DNA of 64,000 nt from Occultella kanbiaonis. GTDB taxonomy: Bacteria; Actinomycetota; Actinomycetes; Actinomycetales; Beutenbergiaceae. Made by a program: the position numbers and the translations under genes. The stretch lies in contig NZ_CP046175.1 in assembly GCF_009708215.1 (NCBI RefSeq), positions 496,001 through 560,000 of the forward strand, in the 5' to 3' direction. This document shows positions 26,586-35,624 of this stretch, one piece after another (the stretch's first letter is position 1; each line of letters opens with the position of its first letter). Below the pieces are notes generated by a model. It did not search any database. It saw only the letters and a program-made list of their open reading frames with translations, and was not told the DNA's origin.

Positions 26586-28853
26586 TCAGCTCTGCCCGTC
26601 CGCCCACGCCCGCAGCGACACCACGCGGGCGCTGTCGGTCCCGTTCGTCGCGGTCACCACGAGCCGCACGGCGCTCGCGGACACCGGCACCTCGAGCGGG
26701 TGCCGCCGGTGCCGGCGCCGGTTGTCGGTGACGTCGGCGACGACCTGCCATCCGCCGTCGACCTCGGCCTCGACGCGGTAGTCCCGGACCAGGGTCGGCA
26801 GCACGTCGAACGGCGTCCGGTGGTGGTGCAGGTTGATGAGGTCCTCGTCGAGGTCGTCGTCGAAGATGACCGCGACCTCGGCCAGGTCCGCACCCTCGTC
26901 CCAGGCCAGGGATAGGGTCGGTTCGGGGTCGTGCGCCAGGGGCTGGGAGATCCACATCTGCGGTCCGCCGAACGGACGCGCGTACCCACCGACGGCGCGC
27001 TCGGCCGCGTACGCGTCCGTGGGAGCCTCGAGCCGCACGCACAGCGAGCCGCGCTGCAGCACCTGCTTCCACTCCCGCCACTGCTCGGTGTAGCGCTCGT
27101 CCTCGCCCGGGTCGCGGTGGGTGAACGTCAGGACGCCCGGCAGCGGGGTGTCCGCGGTGTGCACGCGCACCTGGGCGTTCGCACGCAGCACCAGGAACGC
27201 GTTGCGCGCCGAGGCCGGGCGCCACTGCGCGGGCAGCCGGACCCACTGCTTCTCACCGGCGGGCACCGCCACGGTCACGGTGTCGACGAGGTCGCGCGGG
27301 ACGTAGTTCTGGCCGAGCTCGGGGTCGTGCACCTCGAGCACCAGCTCGGTGTCGACGTCGGCATCGAGAAGGATCTCGATGCCGTCCAGCGCCGGGTTCA
27401 CCGGGACCACGAGCGCCACCTTGGTGGCCAGGTCGAGAATGCCCGACGGCGTCTGCGCGGCCAGGGTGCGCAGCGTCGAGGACGCGCTCACTCGCGCGGT
27501 CAACGCGGCGTCGGCCGGGTCGTCGTGGACCACGCCGAGCACCGCCGCGTCGGCGCGCACGAGCGCTCGCCTGACCAGCTCGAAACGGGACGTCGCGAGC
27601 TCGCGGGGACTGACGCCGTCGGCCACCGCGACGGCCGCCGCCACGCCGGCGGCCTCGCCGATGACCGCGCAGGTGGCCATCACCCGGGTGGTGCCGAACG
27701 CCACGTGCGAGGCCGAGATGTTGCGCCCGGCCATCCACATGTTCGTGACGTTCTGCGAGTAGAGCGAGCGCAGCGGGACGTGATAGTTCCCGTCCGGGTG
27801 CCAGTGCCGCGACCCGTGCTCGGTGGCGTACATCCCGCCCGGGGGGTGCAGGTCGATGGACCAGCCGCCGAACGCGACCCGGTCGTCGAACTGCTCCTGG
27901 CCGAGCACCTCGTGCTGGGTGAGCGTGTGGTCGCCGACGAAGCGGCGGTACTCGCGCTTGCCGGGCACCGACCCGACCCACTCGAGGGTCAGGTTGTCCG
28001 CGTCGTACTTCCCGGAGTTCTTGATGTGGTCCCAGATGCCGTACACCGCGGCCTGCAGCTCGTCCCGGATCAGCTCGTTGTCCGCGACGACGTCCCGGTC
28101 GCCGCCCCACTCGATCCACCAGTAGTCGCACCCGTTCGCGTCCACCCGGATGCCGCGCAGCTCCGGGATGGAGGTCCGGGCGATGTCCTTCGCGAACGAC
28201 GGCGGCACGAACTTCACGGGGTGCCCGACGTCCTTGGTGTAGAAGAGGATGGTCGAGCCGAGGGTCTGCGCGTCGCGCTCCTCGGGCGCCCAGGACTCGC
28301 CCAGGTCCGCCCGCGACTCCCGGCCGGTGCGGTACCGGGCGCCGGCGAGGAACCCGACCAGCCCGTCCCCGGTGGCGTCCACGAACGAGGTCGACGTGAA
28401 CCGCAGGCGTCGCTCGGAACCCATCTGCCAGCCGGTGACCGACCGGATCGAGCGGGCGTCCTCGGGGCCGTCCGCCTCGACCTCGCGCACGTCCGTGTTC
28501 AGGAAGAGGGTGATGTTCGGCTCCGCGCGGACCGCCTCGCCGACCACGAGGTCCCAGTAGTAGGGGTTGCCGTCGGCGTTCGTGAACTGGTTCTCGACGA
28601 ACAGCTCGCCCATGATCCCGGTCTCGCGGGCGTAGTGCTGCACGCCGTGCGCGGTCGCGCCGCACACCCACACCCGGACCTCGCTCGAGGAGTTGCCGCC
28701 CAGCACCGAGCGGTTCTGGATGAGGGTCACGCGCGCGCCCTGGCGCGCCGCACCGATCGCGGCGCACACGCCGGCGAGTCCGCCGCCGATGACGGTCAGG
28801 TCCGCGTGGACGTCCTCGGTCGCGATGACGGGCGACGGCGTTGGCTGGGTCAC
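26586..28853 (-). CDS. FAD-dependent oxidoreductase (FAD_oxidored type) with C-terminal beta domain
   Basis: A 755-residue flavoenzyme. The dinucleotide fold LTVIGGGLAGVCAAIGAARQ begins near residue 17, then LGGNSSSEVRVW and the FAD-closing FVDATGDGLVG; MAGRNISASHVAFG marks the end of the flavin domain. About 280 C-terminal residues look like beta-sandwich modules, the last discoidin-like (VTATNGTDSARVVSLRAW). GTG start at 28853 overlaps the RpiR stop (GTGA); the long His/Pro-rich in-frame extension upstream is rejected. It is the last gene of the importer operon. These enzymes oxidise sugar-type substrates in several catabolic clusters; the substrate here is unknown. Confidence 0.82.
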   Translation of the reverse strand: MTQPTPSPVIATEDVHADLTVIGGGLAGVCAAIGAARQGARVTLIQNRSVLGGNSSSEVRVWVCGATAHGVQHYARETGIMGELFVENQFTNADGNPYYWDLVVGEAVRAEPNITLFLNTDVREVEADGPEDARSIRSVTGWQMGSERRLRFTSTSFVDATGDGLVGFLAGARYRTGRESRADLGESWAPEERDAQTLGSTILFYTKDVGHPVKFVPPSFAKDIARTSIPELRGIRVDANGCDYWWIEWGGDRDVVADNELIRDELQAAVYGIWDHIKNSGKYDADNLTLEWVGSVPGKREYRRFVGDHTLTQHEVLGQEQFDDRVAFGGWSIDLHPPGGMYATEHGSRHWHPDGNYHVPLRSLYSQNVTNMWMAGRNISASHVAFGTTRVMATCAVIGEAAGVAAAVAVADGVSPRELATSRFELVRRALVRADAAVLGVVHDDPADAALTARVSASSTLRTLAAQTPSGILDLATKVALVVPVNPALDGIEILLDADVDTELVLEVHDPELGQNYVPRDLVDTVTVAVPAGEKQWVRLPAQWRPASARNAFLVLRANAQVRVHTADTPLPGVLTFTHRDPGEDERYTEQWREWKQVLQRGSLCVRLEAPTDAYAAERAVGGYARPFGGPQMWISQPLAHDPEPTLSLAWDEGADLAEVAVIFDDDLDEDLINLHHHRTPFDVLPTLVRDYRVEAEVDGGWQVVADVTDNRRRHRRHPLEVPVSASAVRLVVTATNGTDSARVVSLRAWADGQS

Positions 28854-29722
28854 TGGGTCTCTCCGATGGTGATGGTGGTGGGGTTCTGGGGGATGCCGAG
28901 GGCGTCGGGGACCCGCTGGGCGACGAGCACCCAGAGCAGGGCGGCGGTGAGGGTGTCGCCGACGCGGCCGGCGAAGTGGTCGGTCCACGCGGTGCCCTCG
29001 CGGGTCCCGGTGTAGAGGGTGGCGTCGGCGTCCGTGGCGAGCTGCGCCGTCGGGTCTCCGGTGATGACCACGGAGTGGGCGCCGTTGGCGCGGGCCCGGG
29101 CGAGGAAGTCCACCGCGATCTCGTCACGCCCCGAGCGGGACAGTGCGAGGGCGACGTCGCCGGCGCCCATCAGTCCGGCGGCGACCCGGGCTGCCTGCGC
29201 GCCCTCGTGCCACCACACCGGGCGCCCGATCCGGAGCAGCCGCAGGTAGAGCTCGTGCAGCGCGACCGAGTCCCCCCACTCGCCGTACAGGTGGATCCGG
29301 GCGGCGTGGGCGATCCAGTCCGCCACCTGATCCGCGGTGCGCAGGTGCACCGCGCCCATCGCCTGCCTGGCCGCCCGGTGCTGGGCCGCGACGAGGACGC
29401 CGAGGACCTGCTCGGGTGGGTCGTTCGGACCGATCTCGGTGCCGATGTCCCGCTGCCATCCGCCCTGGACCTCGCGGCCGTGCTCGGTGGCGATCGCCGC
29501 GCGCAGTGCCGGGAAGCCGTCGAAGCCGAGCAGGTCCGCCAGCCGGGTCAGCGTCGCCGCGGACACCCCGGCAGCCTCGGCGAGCCGGGTGATCGACTCC
29601 CGGCCGGCCGCGGCCGGGTCCGCGACGATGTGCGCGGCGGCCCGCGCCGTGGCACCGGTCAGGGTCGGCAGGGAGTCGCGCAGGGCCTGCAGCGGGCTCG
29701 TGGAATCGGCATGGGTGCTCAT
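28850..29722 (-). CDS. RpiR/MurR-family transcriptional regulator (HTH plus SIS)
   Basis: A 290-residue regulator. The N-terminal RpiR HTH is seen in ITRLAEAAGVSAATLTRLAD (about residues 44-63) and the C-terminal SIS domain, which binds sugar phosphates or amino-sugar phosphates, in ALSRSGRDEIAVDFLARA and SVVITGD. It is embedded in the operon between an unknown protein and the FAD enzyme, each with four-base overlaps. A phosphorylated sugar intermediate is thus the likely signal, although no kinase is encoded in the operon. Targets probably include the operon promoter at about 34350-34400. Confidence 0.88.
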   Translation of the reverse strand: MSTHADSTSPLQALRDSLPTLTGATARAAAHIVADPAAAGRESITRLAEAAGVSAATLTRLADLLGFDGFPALRAAIATEHGREVQGGWQRDIGTEIGPNDPPEQVLGVLVAAQHRAARQAMGAVHLRTADQVADWIAHAARIHLYGEWGDSVALHELYLRLLRIGRPVWWHEGAQAARVAAGLMGAGDVALALSRSGRDEIAVDFLARARANGAHSVVITGDPTAQLATDADATLYTGTREGTAWTDHFAGRVGDTLTAALLWVLVAQRVPDALGIPQNPTTITIGETQ

Positions 29723-31116
29723 GTGTAGAAGAATTGCGCACTCGCGCGCGCGTCGTGGTCACTTGTCAGCCGGGCCCAGTGCGCGCTGAACCCGGGCGGG
29801 AAGGTGTGCGTGACGAGCGCCCCGGGCGCCACCTCGAGGGTGGTCACCCGCCCGAACGTGCCGTCACCGCGGGCGTCGATCTCCAGGTGCACGGTCATCG
29901 GGGTCGCGCCGTGGTTCTGCACGTGCACGCACTTGTTGTCGAAGCCGGTCATCAGGTACGGGTCGGACGCCTCGCCCGCGACCACCTCCGTGTCCCACCA
30001 GGGTCCGCCCCACCCGGCCGGCTTGCCGAAGGACCAGAGGTCGTCGGTCTTGCCGAAGAACATGCCGGACTGGGGCTCCGCCGTCGTCGGGTTGAGCCCG
30101 TGGCTGGGCGAGGCGTTGTCCGCGCCGGCCACGAACATGCCACGCCAGCTGCAGAAGTCGCCGAGCACCCACAGGTGCGTGGAGATCGGCCGCACGCCCC
30201 AGATCCGGTTCCCGTAGGCCCAGGGGGAGAGCTCGTAGAACATGCCGTGGTGGTCCAGGAGCAGGCGCTCGTGCTCGACCTCCCGGATCCGCGGCCACTC
30301 GGTCTGCCACTTGTGGTCGAAGGTGTGCGAGGCCTTCGGCAGCCGGTACCGGCGCCAGGTGCCCTCGGCCTCGGTGAACACCTCGAGGATGGCCGAGGCG
30401 GCGTCCCAGCCGGACGCGAAGATCGTGCCGCCGAACTCGTGGCGCCCACCGATCGCCGTGAACGGCTTGCGTTCCAGGATCCGCCAGGATTCGCCGTCGA
30501 ACTCCGCGAGGCGCCCGCGGGCGCGCTCGCCGCGCCATTCCGGCTCGGCGTACTCGTTGGAGCAGACCACGAGCCGGCCGAAGCTGGAGTAGCAGTCCTT
30601 GTAGTGGACCTTCCACTCGCCCTCGGTGTCGAGCTCGTCGTTCAGGTCCCAGGCGAGCTCGCAGGCCAGGGTGGTCAGGTCGAGCGAGAAGACCTCGCCC
30701 TCCATCGTCAGCACGTACACGTGCGTGTCCGGCTCGGTCAGGTGGCGGGTGGTACCGCACAGGCGGTGCCCGGTCAGCTCGGGGACGGTGCGGATCGTGT
30801 GGTCGGGGGAGATCACGTGCGGCCCGATGACCAGGTACCCGGTGGGGTAGTGCACGAACCGGTTCGTGTAGGTGCCGTCCACCCCGAGGGTCTCGGCCAC
30901 CACCTCCATGCGCAGGTCCGCGTCGATCCGGCGCAGGCTCACCCCCGCGCCGCTCGCGGCCTTGTGCGAGTTGTAGTTCTGCACGTACAGCACGCCGTTG
31001 TACGGCATCAGGGCGCCGACGCCGAGCTCGCTGCGGGGCGGGCCGAAGTCGCCGACCTGGGCGAGGGAGGGGAAGACGCCGGAGACCTGGAGGGGGGCGT
31101 CGGTTGAGGAGGTCAT
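29719..31116 (-). CDS. Unrecognised protein, probable beta-propeller enzyme
   Basis: A 465-residue cytoplasmic protein without signal peptide. It is rich in Trp, Tyr, His and Gly and has repeating short strands (LYVQNYNSH, VYVLTMEGEVFSLDL, LVVCSNEY, GTIFASGWDAAS, HLWVLGDFCSWRGMFVAG), which suggests a propeller followed by a small beta-sandwich from about residue 385 (CVHVQNHGATPMTVHLEID). I do not recognise a family. It is co-translated with a permease (ATGA) and with RpiR, so it must act on the imported sugar, perhaps as a lyase, hydrolase or isomerase; this is inference. Confidence 0.6.
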   Translation of the reverse strand: MTSSTDAPLQVSGVFPSLAQVGDFGPPRSELGVGALMPYNGVLYVQNYNSHKAASGAGVSLRRIDADLRMEVVAETLGVDGTYTNRFVHYPTGYLVIGPHVISPDHTIRTVPELTGHRLCGTTRHLTEPDTHVYVLTMEGEVFSLDLTTLACELAWDLNDELDTEGEWKVHYKDCYSSFGRLVVCSNEYAEPEWRGERARGRLAEFDGESWRILERKPFTAIGGRHEFGGTIFASGWDAASAILEVFTEAEGTWRRYRLPKASHTFDHKWQTEWPRIREVEHERLLLDHHGMFYELSPWAYGNRIWGVRPISTHLWVLGDFCSWRGMFVAGADNASPSHGLNPTTAEPQSGMFFGKTDDLWSFGKPAGWGGPWWDTEVVAGEASDPYLMTGFDNKCVHVQNHGATPMTVHLEIDARGDGTFGRVTTLEVAPGALVTHTFPPGFSAHWARLTSDHDARASAQFFYT

Positions 31117-32012
31117 TTGATCCCGGTGTGGGTGAGGGCCTGTACGAACCGCTTCTGCAGCAGCAGGAAGACGATCAGCACGGGGATGATGGAGACCACC
31201 GAGGCGGCCATGGACAGGTTCGGGGCGAGCGCGCCCTGCTCGTCGGCGAACCCGGTCAGGCTCAGCGGCAGGGTGTAGACCTCGGGGCTGGAGATGAGCA
31301 CCAGCGGGGTCTCGTAGTCGTTCCAGGACCAGACGAACGCGAGGATGCCGAGCGCGCTGATCACCGGGGTGGCCATCGGCAGGTACAGCCGCCAGAAGAT
31401 CTGCCACTCGTTGGCACCGTCGATCCGGGCCGCCTCCGCGAACGCCGCCGGCTGCGCCACGAAGAACTGGCGCATCAGGAACGTGCCGAGCACCGTGAAC
31501 ATGCCGGGCAGGATGAGCGCCAGGAGGGTGTCGTAGAGGCTCAACTGCTGGAAGTAGATGAACCGCGGCACCAGGAGCAGCTGGGCCGGGATGATCGACG
31601 TCGCCAGGTAGGCCAGGAAGATCTTGTCCCGTCCGCGGAAATGCAGCCGGGCGAAGGCGTACCCGGCCATGGTGGCGGTCAGGACCTCGCCGAGCACGCG
31701 GGCGACGGCGACGATCACCGAGTTCGCGAACGCCGGCAGGATCGAGTTCTCGCCGGTGAGGACCTCCACGTAGGAGTCCCACTGGGCCGGATCCGGGATC
31801 CACTGCATCGGGATCGTGAACGCGTCCAGGTTGGACTTCAGGGAGGTCGAGACCATCCAGGCGAACGGCGCCAGGAACGCCAGCGCGAGCAGCCACAGCG
31901 GGATCCCCCAGAGCCAGCGGTTGCGCCGCGCCCGCCGTTGCCGCGGGGTCAGGTTCGCGCGCGGGGCGGCTGCGGTGCGCGCCGGGACTCGGGTCAGGGT
32001 CGCGTCAGTCAT
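31113..32012 (-). CDS. Sugar ABC transporter permease (MalG type)
   Basis: A 299-residue permease with six predicted helices; EAA-loop segment FAEAARIDGANEWQIF then WRLYLPMATP. ATG at 32012 has GGAAAGG six bases upstream and overlaps the first permease by 8 bp; an upstream in-frame GTG at 32027 lacks a spaced ribosome site. Part of the 34.3-26.6 kb operon. Confidence 0.9.
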   Translation of the reverse strand: MTDATLTRVPARTAAAPRANLTPRQRRARRNRWLWGIPLWLLALAFLAPFAWMVSTSLKSNLDAFTIPMQWIPDPAQWDSYVEVLTGENSILPAFANSVIVAVARVLGEVLTATMAGYAFARLHFRGRDKIFLAYLATSIIPAQLLLVPRFIYFQQLSLYDTLLALILPGMFTVLGTFLMRQFFVAQPAAFAEAARIDGANEWQIFWRLYLPMATPVISALGILAFVWSWNDYETPLVLISSPEVYTLPLSLTGFADEQGALAPNLSMAASVVSIIPVLIVFLLLQKRFVQALTHTGIK

Positions 32013-32946
32013 TGAGGGCCTTTCCACGCTGGGCCCGCCACATCGCGAGCGTCAGGGCGAGCACGCCCACGAACGTGACCATGCCGATCGCCGCGGCGTA
32101 CCCGAACCGGTAGAACTGGAAGCCGGTCTGGTACATGTAGAAGGAGAGCACCGTGGTCGCGTCACCCGGCCCGCCCGCGGTCAGCAGGGCCACCAGTCCG
32201 AATCCCTGTGAGGTGCCGATGAAGAGGGTGACCAGGAGGAACACCGTGGTGGGCAGCAACGAGGGCCAGGTGATGGTGCGGAACCGCCGCCAGGGGCCGG
32301 CACCGTCCATCTCGGCGGCCTCGTACAGGTCGGTCGGGGCGTCCTGCAGAGCGGACAGGTAGATGACCGCGGCGTAGCCCATACCGCTCCAGATGGCGAT
32401 CACGATGAGCGCCGGGAGAGCCCAGTAGGAGGATGCGAACCAGCCGGGCAGGTCGGTGAGGCCGAACGCGCCGAGCACCTGGTTGACCAGGCCCGAGGAG
32501 GGGTTCATCAGCATCAGCCAGGTCATCCCGATGGCGACCGTGCTGACGATGTAGGGCATGAAGAAGACCGCGCGCAACGCTCCGCGGCCAGGGATGTCCC
32601 GGTCGAGGGCCAGCGCCAGGGCCATCCCGAGCAGCACCGTGAGCGGCACGCTGACCCCGGCGTAGACCACCGTGCGGCCCACGCTGCCCCAGAACAGCGG
32701 GTCGGCGAGCACGTTCGTGAAGTTGTCGACGCCGATGAACTCGATGCCGCCGAGGCCGGAGACCAGGTTCCAGTCGGTGAACGCCAGGATCACTACCGAG
32801 ACCAGGGGCACGAACGTGAACAGCGCCACGCCCACCAGGTTCGGCAGGATGAAGAGCCAGCCGACCCGGTCCGGCGGGCCGAGCCGGCGCCGGTTGCCGG
32901 GAGCCGGCGGCGCGCTGGTGACTGCGGGCGCGGTGACGGTCGCCAT
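32005..32946 (-). CDS. Sugar ABC transporter permease (MalF type)
   Basis: A 313-residue permease with six predicted helices; EAA-loop LYEAAEMDGAGPWRRF and TITWPSLLP. The start ATG overlaps the TGA of the binding-protein gene (TGATG), so translation is coupled. No ATPase gene in the operon. Confidence 0.9.
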   Translation of the reverse strand: MATVTAPAVTSAPPAPGNRRRLGPPDRVGWLFILPNLVGVALFTFVPLVSVVILAFTDWNLVSGLGGIEFIGVDNFTNVLADPLFWGSVGRTVVYAGVSVPLTVLLGMALALALDRDIPGRGALRAVFFMPYIVSTVAIGMTWLMLMNPSSGLVNQVLGAFGLTDLPGWFASSYWALPALIVIAIWSGMGYAAVIYLSALQDAPTDLYEAAEMDGAGPWRRFRTITWPSLLPTTVFLLVTLFIGTSQGFGLVALLTAGGPGDATTVLSFYMYQTGFQFYRFGYAAAIGMVTFVGVLALTLAMWRAQRGKALND

Positions 32947-34250
32947 CAGTTCCTCCGTCCGTAGCGCTCGATCGCGGCGGTGGCCTGGGCGTCGATCGAG
33001 GCGATCGCGTCCTCCGGCGAGCGCTCGCCGATCCAGCACACGTCGCGCTGCTGCTCGACGGCGAGGGTGATCTCGGGGAAGGCCGTCAGGTTGGTGTCCA
33101 CGAACAGCTCGGGGTCGTCGTCGAAGAGCACCCGCCGGAAGGACTCGACGTCGAACCAGTCCTCGGCCTCGGGACCGAGGAGGCTGTCGAGCATCTGGTC
33201 GGTGTCGACGTTCTGCAGCGTGGGAATCTTGCCGCCGGGCGCCATGAACTGCGAACCCTCGGTGATCCAGAACCGGACGAACTGCCAGGCGAGGTCGTGC
33301 TTGGTCGACTTCGGATTGATCATCACGAAGTTGCCGAACACGCCGGTGTTCCAGCTCCCGGTGTCACTGGTGGGGATCGGCGCGGCCGCGGCCCGGAACT
33401 CGTGGGGGTAGTTCGTCGCGTCGTACAGGTACCGGAGGCTGAACGGCGCGGTGACCCAGAGTGCGAACTCCTCCGAGATGAAGGCGTTCTGCTGGTAGGC
33501 CTCGAGCTGGCGGGCGAGCACCTCCGTCCACGGGAACAGCACCCCGTCGGAGATGAGGTCGCGGCTGCGGGTGAAGTGCTCGAGGAACAGCGGCTCGGAG
33601 AAGTTCGAGTCGCCGTCGGGCGTGAACCAGAAGTTCGGTCCGAGGCCGATCCGGGGCACGTCGGGCATGCTGTAGCAGCCGTGGGCGCCGTCCGTGGTCA
33701 GGATCCGCGCGGTCTCGACGAACTCCTCCACGGTCCACTCGGTCGGCAGCTCGAGGCCCGCCGCCTCGAGGCGATCGAGGTTGGCCACCACCATGTTGGG
33801 CTCGCGGGTGGTGGCCAGGGCGCTGACCTGCCCGTCCTGCCAGTACGCCTTCGGTGCCTCGGTGTCCAGGAACGGCGCCAGCTCGGGGGCCGCCTCGATC
33901 CGGTCGGTGACGTCCAGCGCCAACCCGGAGCCGGCCCGCAGCGCCATCGACTCCATCGAATAGGTGAAGTAGACGTCGATGTCCACGCCGCCCTGCAGGG
34001 CGGTGTCCAGCTTGAGGTTGCCCCGGTCGTCGTTGATGAACCGCGTGTAGACCACGGTGTACTCGGGGTGGGCCGCCTCGAACGCCTCCACCAGGGCACC
34101 TGGTCCCGACTCGGGCGGCACGCCGCCCCACACGTTCAGCGTGGTCGCCGACGACGTCGACGTGCCCTGCCCGCACGCGGTCAGGGCCCCGAGCGCGCCG
34201 AGGCCGAGCGCGCCGCCCAGCACATGCCGGCGGCTGGGCCCGGTGGGCAT
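32946..34250 (-). CDS. Sugar ABC transporter binding lipoprotein
   Basis: A 434-residue extracellular solute-binding protein. The N-terminus reads PSRRHVLGGALGLGAL followed by lipobox ALTAC, a Tat-style lipoprotein signal. Typical family 1 features follow (LNVWGGVPPE, FMAPGGKIPT). The ATG at 34250 has no good ribosome site of its own; it overlaps the stop of a 22-codon reading frame with a strong one (34318-34250), which suggests translational coupling. GTG at 34253 is an alternative start. First substantial gene of the propeller/FAD operon. Confidence 0.88.
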   Translation of the reverse strand: MPTGPSRRHVLGGALGLGALGALTACGQGTSTSSATTLNVWGGVPPESGPGALVEAFEAAHPEYTVVYTRFINDDRGNLKLDTALQGGVDIDVYFTYSMESMALRAGSGLALDVTDRIEAAPELAPFLDTEAPKAYWQDGQVSALATTREPNMVVANLDRLEAAGLELPTEWTVEEFVETARILTTDGAHGCYSMPDVPRIGLGPNFWFTPDGDSNFSEPLFLEHFTRSRDLISDGVLFPWTEVLARQLEAYQQNAFISEEFALWVTAPFSLRYLYDATNYPHEFRAAAAPIPTSDTGSWNTGVFGNFVMINPKSTKHDLAWQFVRFWITEGSQFMAPGGKIPTLQNVDTDQMLDSLLGPEAEDWFDVESFRRVLFDDDPELFVDTNLTAFPEITLAVEQQRDVCWIGERSPEDAIASIDAQATAAIERYGRRN

Positions 34251-34318
34251 CACCCGACGGTCCCGACGGTGGTCATGGCGTCGACCGCCGACGCGGTGGT
34301 GGTTGGCACTTCGAGCAC
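34250..34318 (-). CDS. Putative 22-residue leader peptide, translationally coupled
   Basis: GTG at 34318 follows AAGGAG (34329-34324) at 5 nt, the best ribosome site of the region. The frame encodes 22 residues (starting MLEVPTTTASAV) and ends in TGA overlapping the ATG of the binding-protein gene (TGATG). The frame differs from that of the binding protein, so it is not an extension. No family resemblance is expected at this length. It may deliver ribosomes to the weakly initiated downstream gene or regulate it. Confidence 0.45.
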   Translation of the reverse strand: MLEVPTTTASAVDAMTTVGTVG

Positions 34319-34347
34319 GCGATCTCCTTCGACCGAATCCATGGCGT

Positions 34348-34403
34348 GTAAGAAGTTACCGTTGTGGTTGGCAATATGCAAGGCACCTGAAAATCTCTTG
34401 CAT
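34348..34403 (-). promoter_or_regulatory. Probable promoter with inverted repeats, propeller/FAD operon
   Basis: On the minus strand TTGCAT (34381-34376), 17-bp spacer and TAACTT (34358-34353) form a weak promoter. The -35 lies in an inverted repeat ATGCAAG (34376-34382) / CTTGCAT (34397-34403), and the -10 in GTAA-N4-TTAC (34348-34359). The dyads may bind the operon's RpiR protein or the LacI at 34438. Confidence 0.4.
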
Positions 34404-34437
34404 GCGCCTCACGGCCGAGCGGTGTGCTCCCGGTGGC

Positions 34438-35472
34438 TCAGGCCGGAGGCTCGTCGGCGTGCGCCCCCGTCGTGCTGGTCCGCGCGACGAGAGTCGGCTC
34501 GAAGACCTGATGGGTGTGCTCGTGGTCCGGCCCGGCCGCGATCTCCGCCAGGAGCAGGCTCGCCGCGGCCACGCCCATCTCGCGGATCGGCTGGCGCACC
34601 GAGGTCAGGGGTACGGCGGCGCCGGCGGCGAACGGGATGTCGTCGTAGCCGACCACGGCCAGGTCGCCCGGGACGCCGACGCCCCGGGCCGTCGCTGCCT
34701 GCAGGAGGCCGAGGGCGAGCAGGTCGTTGGCGCAGAACACGGCGCGGGGCGGACGCTGCGAGTCCAGCAGCCGCTGCCCGGCCTCGATCCCCTGCTCGAT
34801 CGTGTCCTGGGCGCAGTCGAGGATGTGCTCGGGGCGCGGCTCGTGACCGGCGGCACGCAGCCCGTCGACGTAGCCGGACTTGCGCTGCTGATAGACGGCG
34901 GCCTCGCCGGGACCGCCGACATACCCGAAGCTGACGTGCCCGAGGGAATTCAGGTGCTCGGCCACCAGAGTGCCGCCGCGGACGTCGTGTCCGCCGACGG
35001 TGCAGGCGTCCAGCTCGTCCCCGGCGCTCGCGATCACGACCACCGCGAGGCCACTCGCGCGGGTGCGAGCGAGGTTCGCCCGGAGCGCCGGGCTGAAGCG
35101 GGTGGACGCCAGGATCACGCCGAGGGAGCGCAGCTCCGTGAACTGGCGCAGCGTGCCGTCCTCACGCTCGGCACTGTTGTGCGTGCTCGCGATGAAGACG
35201 GTGATTCCTTCGTCCTCGAGGACGCCCTCGACCCCGGCCGCCAGTTCTCCGTAGAACGGGCTCACCGCCTCGAGGACGGCCAGGCCGACCACGCGGCTGC
35301 GGCCGGACTTCAGTGCGCGCGCCGAGGCGTTGCGAACGTAGCCGGTCGCCTGGATCGCCTCCTCCACCTTCCGGCGGTTCTCCGCGGTCACCGTGGCGCG
35401 CGCGTTGAGAACGTTGGAGACGGTCATGGGCGAGACCCCGGCGATGCGGGCCACGTCACCGATCGTCGGCAT
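34438..35472 (-). CDS. LacI-family transcriptional regulator
   Basis: A 344-residue repressor: HTH TIGDVARIAGVSPMTVSNVL at the extreme N-terminus, hinge NASARALKSGRS, then the sugar-binding core ending in GYDDIPFAAGAAVPLTSVRQP. It is divergent from the ADP-ribosylglycohydrolase-like gene at 35625, and two tandem LacI-type operators (35566-35577, 35587-35598) lie on that gene's promoter. It also sits just upstream, in the same orientation, of the propeller/FAD operon (34.3 kb), which it might regulate too. Confidence 0.92.
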   Translation of the reverse strand: MPTIGDVARIAGVSPMTVSNVLNARATVTAENRRKVEEAIQATGYVRNASARALKSGRSRVVGLAVLEAVSPFYGELAAGVEGVLEDEGITVFIASTHNSAEREDGTLRQFTELRSLGVILASTRFSPALRANLARTRASGLAVVVIASAGDELDACTVGGHDVRGGTLVAEHLNSLGHVSFGYVGGPGEAAVYQQRKSGYVDGLRAAGHEPRPEHILDCAQDTIEQGIEAGQRLLDSQRPPRAVFCANDLLALGLLQAATARGVGVPGDLAVVGYDDIPFAAGAAVPLTSVRQPIREMGVAAASLLLAEIAAGPDHEHTHQVFEPTLVARTSTTGAHADEPPA

Positions 35473-35543
35473 GTCTTCCTCGTTCCGGTCCAGTCCGCTG
35501 CGGTGCCCGAGCCGCCCCTGACTGGGCGGTCGGTGCTCAGGGT

Positions 35544-35599
35544 CTTGACGTCCCCTCGAGATGAATGTAACGCTACACCGACGCGATGTAGCGCTACAT
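35544..35599 (+). promoter_or_regulatory. Promoter with tandem LacI operators before ADP-ribosylglycohydrolase-like gene
   Basis: A -35 TTGACG (35544-35549), 16-bp spacer and -10 TGTAAC (35566-35571). Two operator-like sites: TGTAACGCTACA (35566-35577) on the -10 and the perfect palindrome ATGTAGCGCTACAT (35586-35599) just after +1. Their centres are 21 bp apart, so both lie on the same DNA face. Both have the central CG of LacI operators. Confidence 0.7.
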
Positions 35600-35624
35600 C
35601 CAATCGATGACGAGGTGACGTGGC

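Noticed and set aside
28854-28988. N-terminal extension of the FAD oxidoreductase with a His/Pro-rich stretch
   Set aside because: It is the antisense-frame shadow of the RpiR gene; GTG 28853 overlaps the RpiR stop like the other gene pairs of this operon.
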